Shown here: one piece after another, positions 1 to 8,654 of the stretch
Layout of the letters: every line of letters begins with the position of its first letter
How positions within the stretch are numbered: the first letter of the stretch is position 1
From: JAFAXD01 sp963760435
Lineage (GTDB): Bacteria; Pseudomonadota; Alphaproteobacteria; Rhizobiales; Xanthobacteraceae
Assembly: GCA_963760435.1 (NCBI GenBank)
Contig: CAVXDE010000010.1
Span: forward strand, 1-64,000
Direction: 5' to 3'
DNA: 64,000 bases
Made by a program: the position numbers and the translations under genes
The notes under the pieces: model-generated
What the model saw: the letters and a program-made list of their open reading frames with translations, nothing else
The model's database searches: none
Told to the model about the DNA's origin: nothing

Positions 1-167
1 GAGTTCTCGTTAAAATCGGCACCGCATATGACGCGGCAGACTCTAGCGCCGAGAGCGTGAATGCGAGACTAATCCGAGCTTCTAACTTGTTGAACAACCG
101 GCGCGGTCTTCCTTGCGGGCGCGCGGCTCGTCCAACATCGGAAGTCGGCTTCCCTTTCGCGCTGGTT

Positions 168-715
168 TTACGGGCATCGGTGACGTGGCAGCCCGGGCCG
201 GAAGTCGAGATGAGCCGCGAGAGCCGTCAGCCCCTTAACCAGCATTGCCAGTTCGAGCGGCGAATTGGGTGGCTTGTCCTGTTCGCAAACTCGCCGCGTG
301 ACGCTGGCGGCGCCGGCGCCGGCCTGAAGCATGGCGCTATAGGCCTCGGATAGCTTGCGGACGATCGCCGCTTCATGCTGGGCAATGCGCCGACCGGCGG
401 CACTGTCAGAATCTGGCTCATGCGACGCGCCCAGGCGTTCCAAGGCAACCGCCCGCTCGCTTGGCAATGGCCCGTTCATTGCCCTGTGGTACCGGTCCGC
501 CAGCGAGCACCATGCCTGCCCGGCTGTGTACTGGCCCCGGTCAATGGCTCCAGAAAGCAGCAGGCGGCCCAGGTGGCTCCCAAACTCGGGTCCTCGGACC
601 GCCCCTCGAGCGCCTGGTCGCGAGCCCGCCGCGCAGACGCACCGGCGTCCCGGTGGCCGTTGGCCTTGCCGTTGTTGTGGACTGTTCGGCTTTTGCGACT
701 TCTGCGTCTAGACAT
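168..715 (-). pseudogene. Remnant of an island-type hypothetical gene
   Basis: A coherent protein-like reading runs on the minus strand from about 640 down to 168. It contains GPEFGSHLGRLLLSGAIDRG followed by a helical stretch and a C-terminus rich in Leu and Ala. The frame has no ATG upstream. The only nearby ATG (about 715) opens a different frame that starts with a basic MSRRRSRKSR segment, and the frame changes around 590. I recall similar short proteins from rhizobial genomic islands but cannot name a family. The simplest reading is a decayed gene whose basic N-terminus lost frame with the conserved core. It sits in a 3 kb stretch that also holds a second broken gene (1942-2828). Confidence 0.35.
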
Positions 716-1244
716 TTCGCGCGCGTCCCCATTTGAATGCGGGTCGTCGCGATTCGGAAATCAGTCAATCACATCGAGGAAAGAGAGCGCGCCTGGCCCA
801 TCGGGAGATTGGGCTAGGCGTTCTTTCGCATGCCGGCGGGTCGCTGTCACGTGGTGAGCGGCCGCACTGGCCAAATTGAAAAACGCCGCGCCGCTAAATT
901 CGATCTTAAGAAAAAGCCTAGCAATATCAAAGGCTTCCGGGACGGCCGAAACTGATTTCGATTTTCCCGCCGAAAATGCAAGAAGTCGCTGCGGCACAGG
1001 CACTTCTTGCACGTTTCAGCAAGTTCGAATTGCGGGTTTCAGCCCGTTCGGCCTTCGCAACCGGCCTTTGGCACGGCCGTGGTGCGTTTGCGCATTAGGC
1101 CCAATTTGTCCGACCAGCCCGCTCGCCATCGGGGCATCATTCACCGCCCGGCATAGCCGGTCGACCGGACCAGTTCATCGATTGAGCCTGGCGCCTCTTT
1201 CCAGTTCGGCCGCACGTCAATCCGGTTGTTGCGCGCGCCGCACT
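716..1244. other. Stretch without a supportable gene
   Basis: Short open frames exist on both strands, including one on the minus strand at 761-1012, but none has a recognisable motif, a ribosome-binding site or a family-like composition. The GC content is slightly lower and more uneven than in the gene-dense parts, which fits decayed DNA between the two gene remnants. Confidence 0.4.
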
Positions 1245-1709
1245 TCACCTTGGACCGCGCGGTGATGTTTCGGCTTCGTAGATGCGAATAGGCGACAGCC
1301 ACTCAAGGTCGCCACGATCAGCGATCATGTGTGCCGTTTCCTCGCGATATGCGGTCCGATAAGGCTTGGGCGCTTCATGGGCGAGGAAGGCTGCCTTCGT
1401 GCCATCCCACTCCTCGTAAAGCATGATCTCCTCCGGCCGATCGAAACCCTCGTGAAGAATTGCTAGCTTCAGCTCGGGCACCTGTCCGATCACCAACTCG
1501 ACGAGATTTGCCAGTTTGGTGACTACCGTGTCTTTAGCTCCCGCAGCAGATATCACTTGGAAGGTGCGCATCCACGCGACCCGCCGCGCGCCTGCGGGCT
1601 GCACCCAGCGCGCCATTGGGCTGTACCAACGCGACTTATCCAGATCCCGCAAGCCGCGACGATACTTTCGCGCATCTTCCGGCCCACCGATTCGGGCCTC
1701 ATAAATCAC
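1245..1709 (-). CDS. Putative antibiotic-biosynthesis-monooxygenase (ABM)-like protein
   Basis: The protein has 154 residues. From about residue 48 it resembles the dimeric alpha-beta ABM/quinol monooxygenase fold: an MRTFQVISAAG beta strand, a helix, then the typical LYEEWDGTKAAFLAHE segment and a closing IRIYEAE strand. The first 47 residues are less family-like. The start is GTG at 1709 with a weak GAAGG five bases upstream; an internal ATG at 1568 has no ribosome-binding site. Such proteins act in the cytoplasm, often oxidising quinols or haem without a cofactor, but nothing here shows the substrate. It stands alone between decayed regions, so it may be part of the same decaying island. 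Confidence 0.5.
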   Translation of the reverse strand: MIYEARIGGPEDARKYRRGLRDLDKSRWYSPMARWVQPAGARRVAWMRTFQVISAAGAKDTVVTKLANLVELVIGQVPELKLAILHEGFDRPEEIMLYEEWDGTKAAFLAHEAPKPYRTAYREETAHMIADRGDLEWLSPIRIYEAETSPRGPR

Positions 1710-1941
1710 AATGCCTTCGCTGCCGATTCTCCGTGAATCGCACCGTGAACCAATCCCGGCACGGCCCGGTTGGCGGGGTCAGCGAGCCCTTCAGCGGAAT
1801 TCTTCTGGCTTTGCGGTCAGCGGAATTTCAGCGACAAACGCAAACTCTCCTGAAATTTCCATCTTTGTCCTCCCGCGCAGCAATCTATCTGCCGCGCATA
1901 TTGGCCAGGTCCATCGGCGGGCCGGGCGGGTGCTGGGGTGT

Positions 1942-2828
1942 TCATGCCGGGCGATCGAATTGCAGGGGCAATTGTCGCAAGGCCGCGCGATGTTCTACGA
2001 CGCGCTCGACCACGTATTCGGTCCTAGTCCCTCGCCGGTCTGCTTCTGAGTCACTCGGACATCGCAGATCAGAATATCGCCCTTTGCGAATGCAACTTGA
2101 TTCGAATCCACCTTGTGCTGGAATTCTTGTCCTCAATCGTCGCGCTGATTTGAGTGTTGCCGTCGTATAGCCTCCATTTGTTGTCCTCTTTGAAGGCCAG
2201 GGAGATGATCGAAAAGCGGCACGCCGCGTGCTCTCGACGAGGACTTCATACGGCAGGTCCGGCTTCTCAAAATATTCGATTTCTTGCTTTGCACGTGGTA
2301 ACGGCTGGCAATTCTCTCTGACCTCGAACGTATCTATTCCCTCCCGCTTGAGCGGGTCGAGACCACCCGCTCAGTTGCCTCGCGGACCGCCAAGTCTTCG
2401 TAGAGCCGCATCAGTTCCAGAGGGACATCGAAAACTTCGCTATCGATCGTGAGCCGGACGTGGTTGTCGGAAAGACGCTCGATTTTGTTCGGTTTCCGCC
2501 CGCGCAGTTTTTTGATCAGCCAAATGAGGGAGAGAGCACCGCCGACAACTAGTTCCTTAAGATTGATCGCCGCGACAACAGTCTCGCCCGAAGAGAGCCG
2601 TGATCTGACCCGCCAGATTCTGGACGATCTCAAAAGAAATTTCGAACGATCCGGCGCCCGTGGCCGTGACGTTGACGCTGACCCTAGCCTCGTCGCGGTT
2701 CAGGGCAGTGTTTGCCGCGTCGAAGAGCTGGCCGATCGCGAGCAGAGCGAGCGCGAGATCGCGCACGTTCATAGCGCCGTTGCGCGATGCCGGCCGTCGT
2801 ATGCGATATCGAAGGAAGCACGGCTCAT
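1942..2828 (-). pseudogene. Frameshifted hypothetical protein (about 290 residues when repaired)
   Basis: Joining three frames gives one continuous protein. It starts MSRASFDIAYDGRHR at 2828, passes through NVRDLALALLAIGQLFDAAN, then a hydrophobic GGALSLIWLIKKLRGRKP segment, then AFKEDNKWRLYDGN, and ends with KGDILICDVRVTQKQTGEG and TEYVVERVVEHR. Frame changes are needed near 2760 (after the first 19 codons), near 2590, near 2340, near 2205, near 2115 and near 2010. I recognise the overall pattern from uncharacterised proteins of rhizobial islands: an N-terminal helical part, one membrane-spanning or hydrophobic hinge and a C-terminal beta domain. With this many shifts it is a true pseudogene rather than a single sequencing slip. 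No function is known to me. Confidence 0.6.
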
Positions 2829-2956
2829 ATGGACGTGTCGTAGCTGATTTGCCCGACCGCCACCTAGGCCGGTTTTACCCCCACGATGATCCTGGTTGCG
2901 AGCCAATACGAAGCCCCCGCTGGTGAGGTCTCGGCGCGGAGGCTATCGGCGCCCAT

Positions 2957-2980
2957 GTGACGCCTGTGACGCCTGTGACG
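2957..2980. repeat. Short tandem repeat GTGACGCCT x2.7
   Basis: Two full copies and one partial copy of GTGACGCCT lie head to tail. Just downstream (3021-3075) a looser set of GGTGCGGAATC/GGTGGGGAATC units is repeated. Both lie in the non-coding gap between the remnant ending at 2828 and the small gene at 3043. Confidence 0.6.
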
Positions 2981-3042
2981 GGCATTTCGGACGGGGGTGG
3001 GGAGAGCGACCTCGCCATTCAGGTGCGGAATCGGGTGCGGAA

Positions 3043-3222
3043 TCAGCCGTGCCGTTCAGGTGGGGAATCAGGTGGCAAATCTGCCTGCCGATCCACAATG
3101 AGCCGGTCGTGGTCTGAGAGCGCCCGCAGTTTGCCGGTGATCTCGCGCCCGTCCTTCAAGACTAGCCTCACCGGACGGTCGGCGTGCGCGGCAATCGCGG
3201 CCAGAATTTCAGCGCGGGTCAT
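3043..3222 (-). CDS. Small hypothetical protein with a beta-rich core
   Basis: A 59-residue frame begins MTRAEILAAIAAHADRPV and continues with VRLVLKDGREITGKLRAL and DHDRLIVDR. The alternating hydrophobic/charged pattern around DGREITGKL is like the first strands of Sm/Hfq-type or stress-protein barrels, but the similarity is too weak for a family call. ATG 3222 was chosen because GGAAAGG lies upstream; the frame extends eleven codons further without a better start. No operon partner is adjacent. Function unknown. Confidence 0.4.
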   Translation of the reverse strand: MTRAEILAAIAAHADRPVRLVLKDGREITGKLRALSDHDRLIVDRQADLPPDSPPERHG

Positions 3223-3403
3223 TGCGGGTGCCTTTCCGAACTCCTCGCCGTACACCTGGCGTACATCGATGGGATGTCCAGCCTGGATTTCTCCGTTGGG
3301 CCAATATGATAGCCCAATCCGGGGAACCTTGCTTTAAGGCTTTCGTTGATGGCGGCCGGCCGTGCTGGCACTCTGGTCGTATACCCATCCAGACCTGTGT
3401 GCA

Positions 3404-3433
3404 GCCCCGAGCTCCCCTGCTCGGGGCTTTTTT
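3404..3433 (+). terminator. Strong intrinsic terminator with no annotated upstream gene
   Basis: GCCCCGAG (3404-3411) pairs perfectly with CTCGGGGC (3420-3427) around an 8-nt loop and is followed at once by six Ts. It is oriented for plus-strand transcription, yet the nearest upstream plus-strand gene is outside the window. It could end a small RNA transcribed from the 3230-3400 gap. Confidence 0.8.
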
Positions 3434-3502
3434 CGTCGCTTTGGCGGGTGGCAGCAGCTGAGATAGTGTCCTCTTCCGAAAGCGAACATGAAGGAGGATG
3501 TG

Positions 3503-3880
3503 ATGCCGTTGAGGCTCAAGCAGATGATGGACGCAGCGAACGCCTCGGTGCCACGCATCGCGCCGAGCGACGCGCGCGAGATGATCGCCAAGGGAAACAC
3601 CCTGGTGCTGGACGTGCGCGACGGGACGGAAGTTGCGGCCACCGGCAAGATCGCCGGCGCGCTTCATGTGTCGCGCGGCCTTTTGGAATTCCGCGCCGAC
3701 CCGGACTCGCCGGCGCACGATAAGAATTTCAATGAGGACAAAACGATCCTGGTCTACTGCGGCTCAGGTGGGCGTGCTGCCCTGAGTGGGAAGCTCCTCA
3801 AGGACATGGGCTATGATCACGTCTACAACCTCGGCGGCTTCAAGGACTGGGTCGACAGCGGCGGCGAGGTCGAGAAGTAA
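3503..3880 (+). CDS. Rhodanese-like domain protein
   Basis: A single rhodanese domain of 125 residues. It has the N-terminal LVLDVRDGTEVAATGKIAGA strand-loop and the active-site loop VYCGSGGRAALSGKLL with the sulfur-carrying Cys, then NLGGFKDWVDSG at the end, as in single-domain sulfurtransferases. It would carry persulfide sulfur in the cytoplasm. ATG 3503 is preferred over ATG 3488 because AAGGAGG (3491-3497) is a near-perfect ribosome-binding site for it. It follows an orphan terminator and faces a convergent pirin gene, so it is probably transcribed alone. Confidence 0.9.
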   Translation: MPLRLKQMMDAANASVPRIAPSDAREMIAKGNTLVLDVRDGTEVAATGKIAGALHVSRGLLEFRADPDSPAHDKNFNEDKTILVYCGSGGRAALSGKLLKDMGYDHVYNLGGFKDWVDSGGEVEK

Positions 3881-3896
3881 GACGAACGGCGAAGGC

Positions 3897-4790
3897 CTAC
3901 GACATCGGCTGCGCATCTGGCGGCGGATCGGGCGGCAGCGGGGTGAACTCGCTATTGTCGAGGTCCGGTAGCTTCATGCGCCCGGCGCGCCAATCCGCCT
4001 TGGCCTGCATGATCCGCTCCTTCGAGGAGGAGACGAAGTTCCACTCGATGAAGCGCTCGCCGATGTTCGCGCCGCCGAGCACCATCAGCACACTCGGAGC
4101 ACTCGCCTCTACCACCGCTTCCGCACCGGGGCTGAACACGGCCATCTGACCGGGCACGATGGTGCGCCCGTCTGCTTCCGCGGCTCCTGACACCAGAAAC
4201 GCAGCGCGCTCTGCATGATCGCGCGGCAGCGCGATGCGCGCGCCGGCATCGAGAACCACGTGCGCATAGAACAACGGCGAATGCGTCTTCACCGCCGCGC
4301 GCAAGCCGAACGCCTCCCCGGCGAGGACGCGCAGCCAGACACCGCCGTCATTGTGGATCGGCAGGTCCGCGGCCTCGTGGTGAGCGAATCCGGGTGCGGT
4401 CTCTTCATCGCCGGTCGGCAGCGCCACCCAGGATTGGATCGCGTGCATCGGGCCACCCTCGCGGCGCGCCCGTTCGAACCGCTCCGAATGGGTGATGCCG
4501 CTGCCGGCGATCATCCAGTTCATTTCGCCGGGCCGGATCGCCTGCTCCACGCCGGTGGAATTGCGGTGCATGATTTCGCCGGCGAACAGATAGGTCACCG
4601 TGGAGAGCCCGATATGCGGATGCGGGCGCACGTCGGCCTCGCGCGCCAGGCCCTTGGGTAGATCAACCGGCCCCACGTGATCGAAGAAGATGAACGGACC
4701 GACCATGCGATGGCGCGCGACGGGCAGAACGCGGCCGACATCGAATGCGCCGATGTTGCGCGGCCGCTGATCAATCAACAATTCGATCAT
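3897..4790 (-). CDS. Pirin family protein
   Basis: The 297-residue protein has the two-cupin pirin layout. The metal-binding motif RPHPHIGLSTVTYLF lies near residue 55, HRNSTG follows, and GSGITHSER matches the canonical pirin GxGxxHxE segment. A second barrel and the C-terminal NFVSSSKERI region are also typical. Pirins are iron-binding cytoplasmic proteins, some with quercetinase activity and some acting as redox-dependent co-regulators. The gene lies 13 bp downstream of the MetE-like gene (4804-5985) on the same strand and is probably co-transcribed with it. Substrate unknown. Confidence 0.9.
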   Translation of the reverse strand: MIELLIDQRPRNIGAFDVGRVLPVARHRMVGPFIFFDHVGPVDLPKGLAREADVRPHPHIGLSTVTYLFAGEIMHRNSTGVEQAIRPGEMNWMIAGSGITHSERFERARREGGPMHAIQSWVALPTGDEETAPGFAHHEAADLPIHNDGGVWLRVLAGEAFGLRAAVKTHSPLFYAHVVLDAGARIALPRDHAERAAFLVSGAAEADGRTIVPGQMAVFSPGAEAVVEASAPSVLMVLGGANIGERFIEWNFVSSSKERIMQAKADWRAGRMKLPDLDNSEFTPLPPDPPPDAQPMS

Positions 4791-4803
4791 CGCCCGCCTC
4801 GTT

Positions 4804-5985
4804 CTAGCCGGATTTGGTCAGCAGCGAATAGCGCGGGTCGGCCGCAAGACATAGCGCTTCGGGCACCCCGAGCTCCTTGCGCACGATGTTGGTGCCGAGA
4901 ACCATCGACACCATTTTGTAGGTCGCGTGCCGGCGGGCCATGCCTTCGCGGCCCATGCCGCAGTCCGAGGAGATGATCAGGCGGTCCGCCGGAACATGCT
5001 TGAGCGCTTGCCGGATCAGCGCGGCAATTTCGTCCGGCCGCTCGACCTGCAGGGTGTGATGATCGATGACACCGATGACAATCTTCTTGTCCTTGATCGC
5101 CTGGCCGATGCTTTCTAGGTCACCCGGACCTGACGAGCAGGTCTCGAACGTGATGGCATCGGCGTCGACGCGCGCGAGCGCGTCCAACGTGGGCTTATAG
5201 CTCTGCACGTCGCGGAAGATGCGTTGCTGCGACGGGTTTCCCCAACAGGTGTGACACCACACTTCGGTCTTGGCGCGCAACCCTTTCACCGTGTTGTTGA
5301 AGATCTCCACGAGGTCGGCGGTGTCGAGCTTGCCGAACGCCTTGCCCCGCACGGGCACCATGTGGATCTGCGGCTCCTCGAGCTGAATGACGGGACAGCC
5401 TGCGTCAGCGAGGTCGTGCAGCTCGCGGTTGATCGCTTCGCTGAATGCCCAGGTCCGCTCGACCGGATCCTTATAGAACTTGTCCTCGACCGAGGCGGCC
5501 AGGAGCTCCGGCAGCGGCGTGCCGACCTTGATCGGTTTCGTCGTCATGCGCTGCGCCGTCTTCCACAGCGCCGCATATTGCAGCCGGCCGGGTCCCAACG
5601 GGCCGACAATCTGCGGCAGCACGCGCGCCTCGAGAAAGTCGTGCAGGATGTGCCCGCGCGGGTAAGCGGCCGCACCGACGCTGTACTGCGCCAGGATCGG
5701 CTCGTTGCTCATCCCGTCCATGTGCGTAATCGGATAGCTCTGCCAGCTCATGCCGCCGACCTGCTCATCATAGTGGGCATCGCCGTCGGTGAGGATATCG
5801 AGCCCGGCCAGCTCCTGGTCGCGCAGGTGCGAGCCCACCGCATCTTCGTATTGCTCGCGGAAACGTGAATCGACCATGCATTCGAGAAAACTGCGCAAGC
5901 CGATCGAAGCCGTGAACCACGCTGGGCGCGGCAGCGAGCCGATGATCGAGGTGGGCAATATGATTCCGTCCGAGGCTTTGAACAT
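4804..5985 (-). CDS. MetE C-terminal-domain-like zinc methyltransferase (copy 1)
   Basis: The 393-residue protein matches the C-terminal catalytic barrel of cobalamin-independent methionine synthase and lacks the N-terminal half. The likely zinc ligands are visible: His and Cys in WCHTCWGN, Glu in FETCSSG and Cys in SSDCGMGR. The N-terminus IIGSLPRPAW is also typical. ATG 5985 is preferred to an upstream start because AAGGAGC lies just before it. Stand-alone members transfer methyl groups or break C-S bonds, and need not make methionine. It heads an apparent operon with the pirin gene and is divergent from 6151. Two further copies occur at 32303 and 52306. Confidence 0.85.
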   Translation of the reverse strand: MFKASDGIILPTSIIGSLPRPAWFTASIGLRSFLECMVDSRFREQYEDAVGSHLRDQELAGLDILTDGDAHYDEQVGGMSWQSYPITHMDGMSNEPILAQYSVGAAAYPRGHILHDFLEARVLPQIVGPLGPGRLQYAALWKTAQRMTTKPIKVGTPLPELLAASVEDKFYKDPVERTWAFSEAINRELHDLADAGCPVIQLEEPQIHMVPVRGKAFGKLDTADLVEIFNNTVKGLRAKTEVWCHTCWGNPSQQRIFRDVQSYKPTLDALARVDADAITFETCSSGPGDLESIGQAIKDKKIVIGVIDHHTLQVERPDEIAALIRQALKHVPADRLIISSDCGMGREGMARRHATYKMVSMVLGTNIVRKELGVPEALCLAADPRYSLLTKSG

Positions 5986-6150
5986 CACCGGCTCCTTTGC
6001 GGTCGCATTCCGCAGCAGAAAAAACTTGAGCGCAGGGCGTGCGGAGGTGCGACCGCAAGCTAATGGCCTTTGCTGGAACTGGCAAACGTTTGCCGCGCGC
6101 AAGCCGGATTGCTAGGTTGTGTGACGAAACAAAAAATTCGTGGGAGGAAA

Positions 6151-7035
6151 ATGAAGATCGGATTTGCCGGCCTGGGCGACATGGGGTCGCTGATCGTTCC
6201 GCGCCTGATGGCGGCGGGACATGAGGTCGTCGGCTGGAATCGTACGAAAAGCAAAGCCGATGCCCTGATTGCGCAAGGCATGCACCTGGCTGAGACGCCA
6301 GCCACGGCGGCGCGCGACGCCGACATCATGTTCTCGATCCTCACCGATGGCGCCGCCGTGACCGAGGTCGCGCTCGGCGCGCAAGGCATTCGCGCCGGGA
6401 TGCGGCGGGACGCCATCTATATCGATATGAGCACGATCTCACCGACGGTGAGCCGAACGGTCGCGAACGACTTCGCGGCGGTCGGCCTCATGATGCTGGA
6501 CGCACCGATCTCAGGCAGCCCCGTGACCCTGAAAGCCGGGCAAGCCTCGCTGATGGTGGGCGGCGACGCGAAGGCATTCGAGACCGCCAGGCCGGTGCTG
6601 GAGGCGATCGGGCCGAAGGTGATCCACATCGGTGCCAATGGCCTTGCCTGCCAGATGAAGATTGCCGTGAATTTGTTGTTGATGGTCGAGGTGATCGCCT
6701 TCGGCGAGGCCGTCGCATTGGCAGAAAAGGGCGGCGTCAAGCGCGAAGTGGCGCTCGAAGCGGTTCTCAAGAGCGTTGCCGCTTCGCCGGTGCTCGGTTA
6801 TCGCGGTCCCTTCATTCTCGACGGCAAGATGCCCGAAAAACCGCTCGCCGATGTCACGTTGCAGCAGAAGGACATGCTGCTCGCGCTCGAGCTCGGCCGC
6901 ACCCTGGGCAGTCCGGTCCCGCTCGCGGCGGCGGCCAACGAAATGATGAACGCGTGCCGCGGGCTCGGCATCGACCATCGCGATTTCGTCACCGCGCATG
7001 AAGTCTATCTGCGACTTGGAGGCCAGCTGAAATGA
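6151..7035 (+). CDS. NAD(P)-dependent beta-hydroxyacid dehydrogenase (3-hydroxyisobutyrate dehydrogenase type)
   Basis: The 294-residue protein starts with the Rossmann motif MKIGFAGLGDMGS. It has the family substrate motif DAPISGSPVTLKAGQASLM and the presumed catalytic Lys in CQMKIAVNLL. It would oxidise a beta-hydroxyacid such as 3-hydroxyisobutyrate, tartronate semialdehyde or gamma-hydroxybutyrate; the sequence does not decide. ATG 6151 is chosen for GGGAGG just upstream; the open frame extends further 5' without family similarity. Its stop overlaps the ATG of the cupin gene (ATGA), so the two are translationally coupled. Confidence 0.88.
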   Translation: MKIGFAGLGDMGSLIVPRLMAAGHEVVGWNRTKSKADALIAQGMHLAETPATAARDADIMFSILTDGAAVTEVALGAQGIRAGMRRDAIYIDMSTISPTVSRTVANDFAAVGLMMLDAPISGSPVTLKAGQASLMVGGDAKAFETARPVLEAIGPKVIHIGANGLACQMKIAVNLLLMVEVIAFGEAVALAEKGGVKREVALEAVLKSVAASPVLGYRGPFILDGKMPEKPLADVTLQQKDMLLALELGRTLGSPVPLAAAANEMMNACRGLGIDHRDFVTAHEVYLRLGGQLK

Positions 7036-7448
7036 CGAAGATGTTCCGCACCAACCGCAAGGATGTCCCGCTTGTCCAAGGCCTCAAGCGCGACGACGGC
7101 TGGATCGACATGCAGGTGCAGTTCCTGATCGACAAGAAATCAGCCGGCGCGGACAATGTGGTCGGATGGACGGTGCTCAAGCCCGGCGCCAGCCACGAGC
7201 GACACCTGCACCGCAATTGCGACGAGTTCTTCATCGTGCTGAAGGGTCACGGCCATATCATCACCGAGCACGGTCTCGAGCCGTCGGGCGAAGGCGACGT
7301 TGTCTACTCCCCGCGTGGCTGCTGGCACGGCTTCAACAACACCTCGGCCGAGGATGTCGTACTGGTGTGGGGCTGGATGGGAGCTGGCTCGATCGATGCC
7401 TCGGGTTACGAAGTCGGACATGGCGAGCAGCAGCCACGAACTTCGTGA
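7032..7448 (+). CDS. Single-domain cupin protein
   Basis: The 138-residue protein has cupin motif 1 as HERHLHRNCDEFFIVLKG (metal-binding His and Glu present) and motif 2 as PRGCWHGFNN. The jelly-roll would bind Fe or Mn. It overlaps the upstream dehydrogenase by four bases, so both probably act on the same small acid or sugar acid pathway. Candidate roles are isomerase, decarboxylase or dioxygenase; the sequence cannot choose. Confidence 0.85.
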   Translation: MTKMFRTNRKDVPLVQGLKRDDGWIDMQVQFLIDKKSAGADNVVGWTVLKPGASHERHLHRNCDEFFIVLKGHGHIITEHGLEPSGEGDVVYSPRGCWHGFNNTSAEDVVLVWGWMGAGSIDASGYEVGHGEQQPRTS

Positions 7449-7456
7449 TCCGGCGA

Positions 7457-7996
7457 TCAAGGATTGTTGAGCAGGCCGGTCCTGACCAGGGCGGTTGCGC
7501 CACGCGGCCACGAGTAGTTCGCGCCCATGCGCAATCCACTCTCACGGGCCAGGATAGGGTCTCCAGTGCGAGCGTCCCGGATTTGGAAGCGGACCACGTA
7601 TTCCATTCGACTGATCCGCGACACAACGGCTACAAAAGACTGATCAGCACCAAGTTTCAGCGCGATGGCTGCTTCGCACCCGCCGCATTCCCACAGCCGG
7701 TGTTCCCTCGCGGCGTCACTATCTGCGCCCGAAACATCGACGATCGCATAGCGCCCCGATTGGGCCAATAGCTGCCGCGCGTCGCTCGCGGCTTGGTTCA
7801 ACTGCGTTGCATCGGCATTCGCGTCACCTGCGATGCCAGCTCCGCCGCTGAGATCTGCGAGCTCGAAATCGAACACGGCGATCTTGATCAGTGGCGACTC
7901 GGCCTTGACGTGAAATACCAGGAGGGCACTGCCAGCGAGCACCGCTGCAATGCCGGTGATGAGCGATCGGCGCGACGGGAACAGCTCGCTTGTCAT
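7457..7996 (-). CDS. Exported DUF2380-type protein
   Basis: The N-terminus carries RRSLITGIAAVLAGSALLVF, a Tat-like or Sec-type signal/anchor. The mature part opens with IAVFDFELADLSG and contains CGGCEAAIALKLGADQ and WPRGATALV, which match the DUF2380 family of predicted secreted proteins. ATG 7996 is chosen because the signal peptide starts there. The paired Cys in CGGC could form a disulfide in the periplasm. In other genomes this family sits near redox and methanol or quinoprotein genes, but no such partner is present. It is convergent with the cupin gene. Confidence 0.7.
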   Translation of the reverse strand: MTSELFPSRRSLITGIAAVLAGSALLVFHVKAESPLIKIAVFDFELADLSGGAGIAGDANADATQLNQAASDARQLLAQSGRYAIVDVSGADSDAAREHRLWECGGCEAAIALKLGADQSFVAVVSRISRMEYVVRFQIRDARTGDPILARESGLRMGANYSWPRGATALVRTGLLNNP

Positions 7997-8054
7997 CGAT
8001 GCCTCCCTTCTACTCATCCTAGCACATCGTACGCCCACGACCAATCAACCGCCA

Positions 8055-8654
8055 TCACGAATTTGCGCCGAACGCCTGCATCGTCTCGGCGATTGTCGTG
8101 ATCGCTGCGACTGGCCGTAGGCCGGCGATCGCGGCGTCGTGGACGTCCTCAGAGAACGCCGCGCAGCCGTCATCTATAACCGTGCAGTGGAACTCCCGGA
8201 CATGCGCGTCGCGCACAGTCGAGGCGACACCGCCATTGGTGACGATCCCGGTCACATGAAGCTCGTCGATTCCGCACTTGCGCAGCACCCACTCGAGCCG
8301 GCTCATGTAGAACGCCGAGTAGGCGACCTTCTCGACGGCGATATCCACGGGACCAAGCGCGTCGACAACTTGCTGACCCCAGCTGCCCGGCGCGAAATCG
8401 CCACGTCGCAGGAATGGACGCAATTGTTTGAGATGCGGCGACATGATCGGCTCACCGCCGCGGCCGGGCACCAGGGTGAATAACGTTGCGACGATCAGAA
8501 TGCCGTTCTCACGGGCGCGGCGCACCAGCGGTACCAGCTTCTCCGGAAGCGCCGCGATCGTCGGATTGGTCTGGCCGCCGCGAGCATAAGCCCCATCGGG
8601 ATGCAGAAAGTCGTTTTGCAGGTCGCCGAGGATGAGTGCGCTTGAACTATTCAT
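8055..8654 (-). CDS. Isochorismatase-fold hydrolase lacking the usual catalytic Cys
   Basis: The 199-residue alpha-beta protein has the family Asp in ILGDLQNDF (D11) and the Lys in VEKVAYSAFY (K109). At the position of the nucleophile the motif reads VTNGGVASTVRDA, with Gly142 where amidases have Cys. That loss is seen in true isochorismatases of the PhzD/EntB kind, which do not need the Cys, so amide hydrolysis (N-carbamoylsarcosine, maleamate) is doubtful. It is the last gene of the minus-strand operon; its ATG overlaps the hyuA stop by four bases. Its place beside HyuAB suggests it acts on their product. Confidence 0.85.
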   Translation of the reverse strand: MNSSSALILGDLQNDFLHPDGAYARGGQTNPTIAALPEKLVPLVRRARENGILIVATLFTLVPGRGGEPIMSPHLKQLRPFLRRGDFAPGSWGQQVVDALGPVDIAVEKVAYSAFYMSRLEWVLRKCGIDELHVTGIVTNGGVASTVRDAHVREFHCTVIDDGCAAFSEDVHDAAIAGLRPVAAITTIAETMQAFGANS

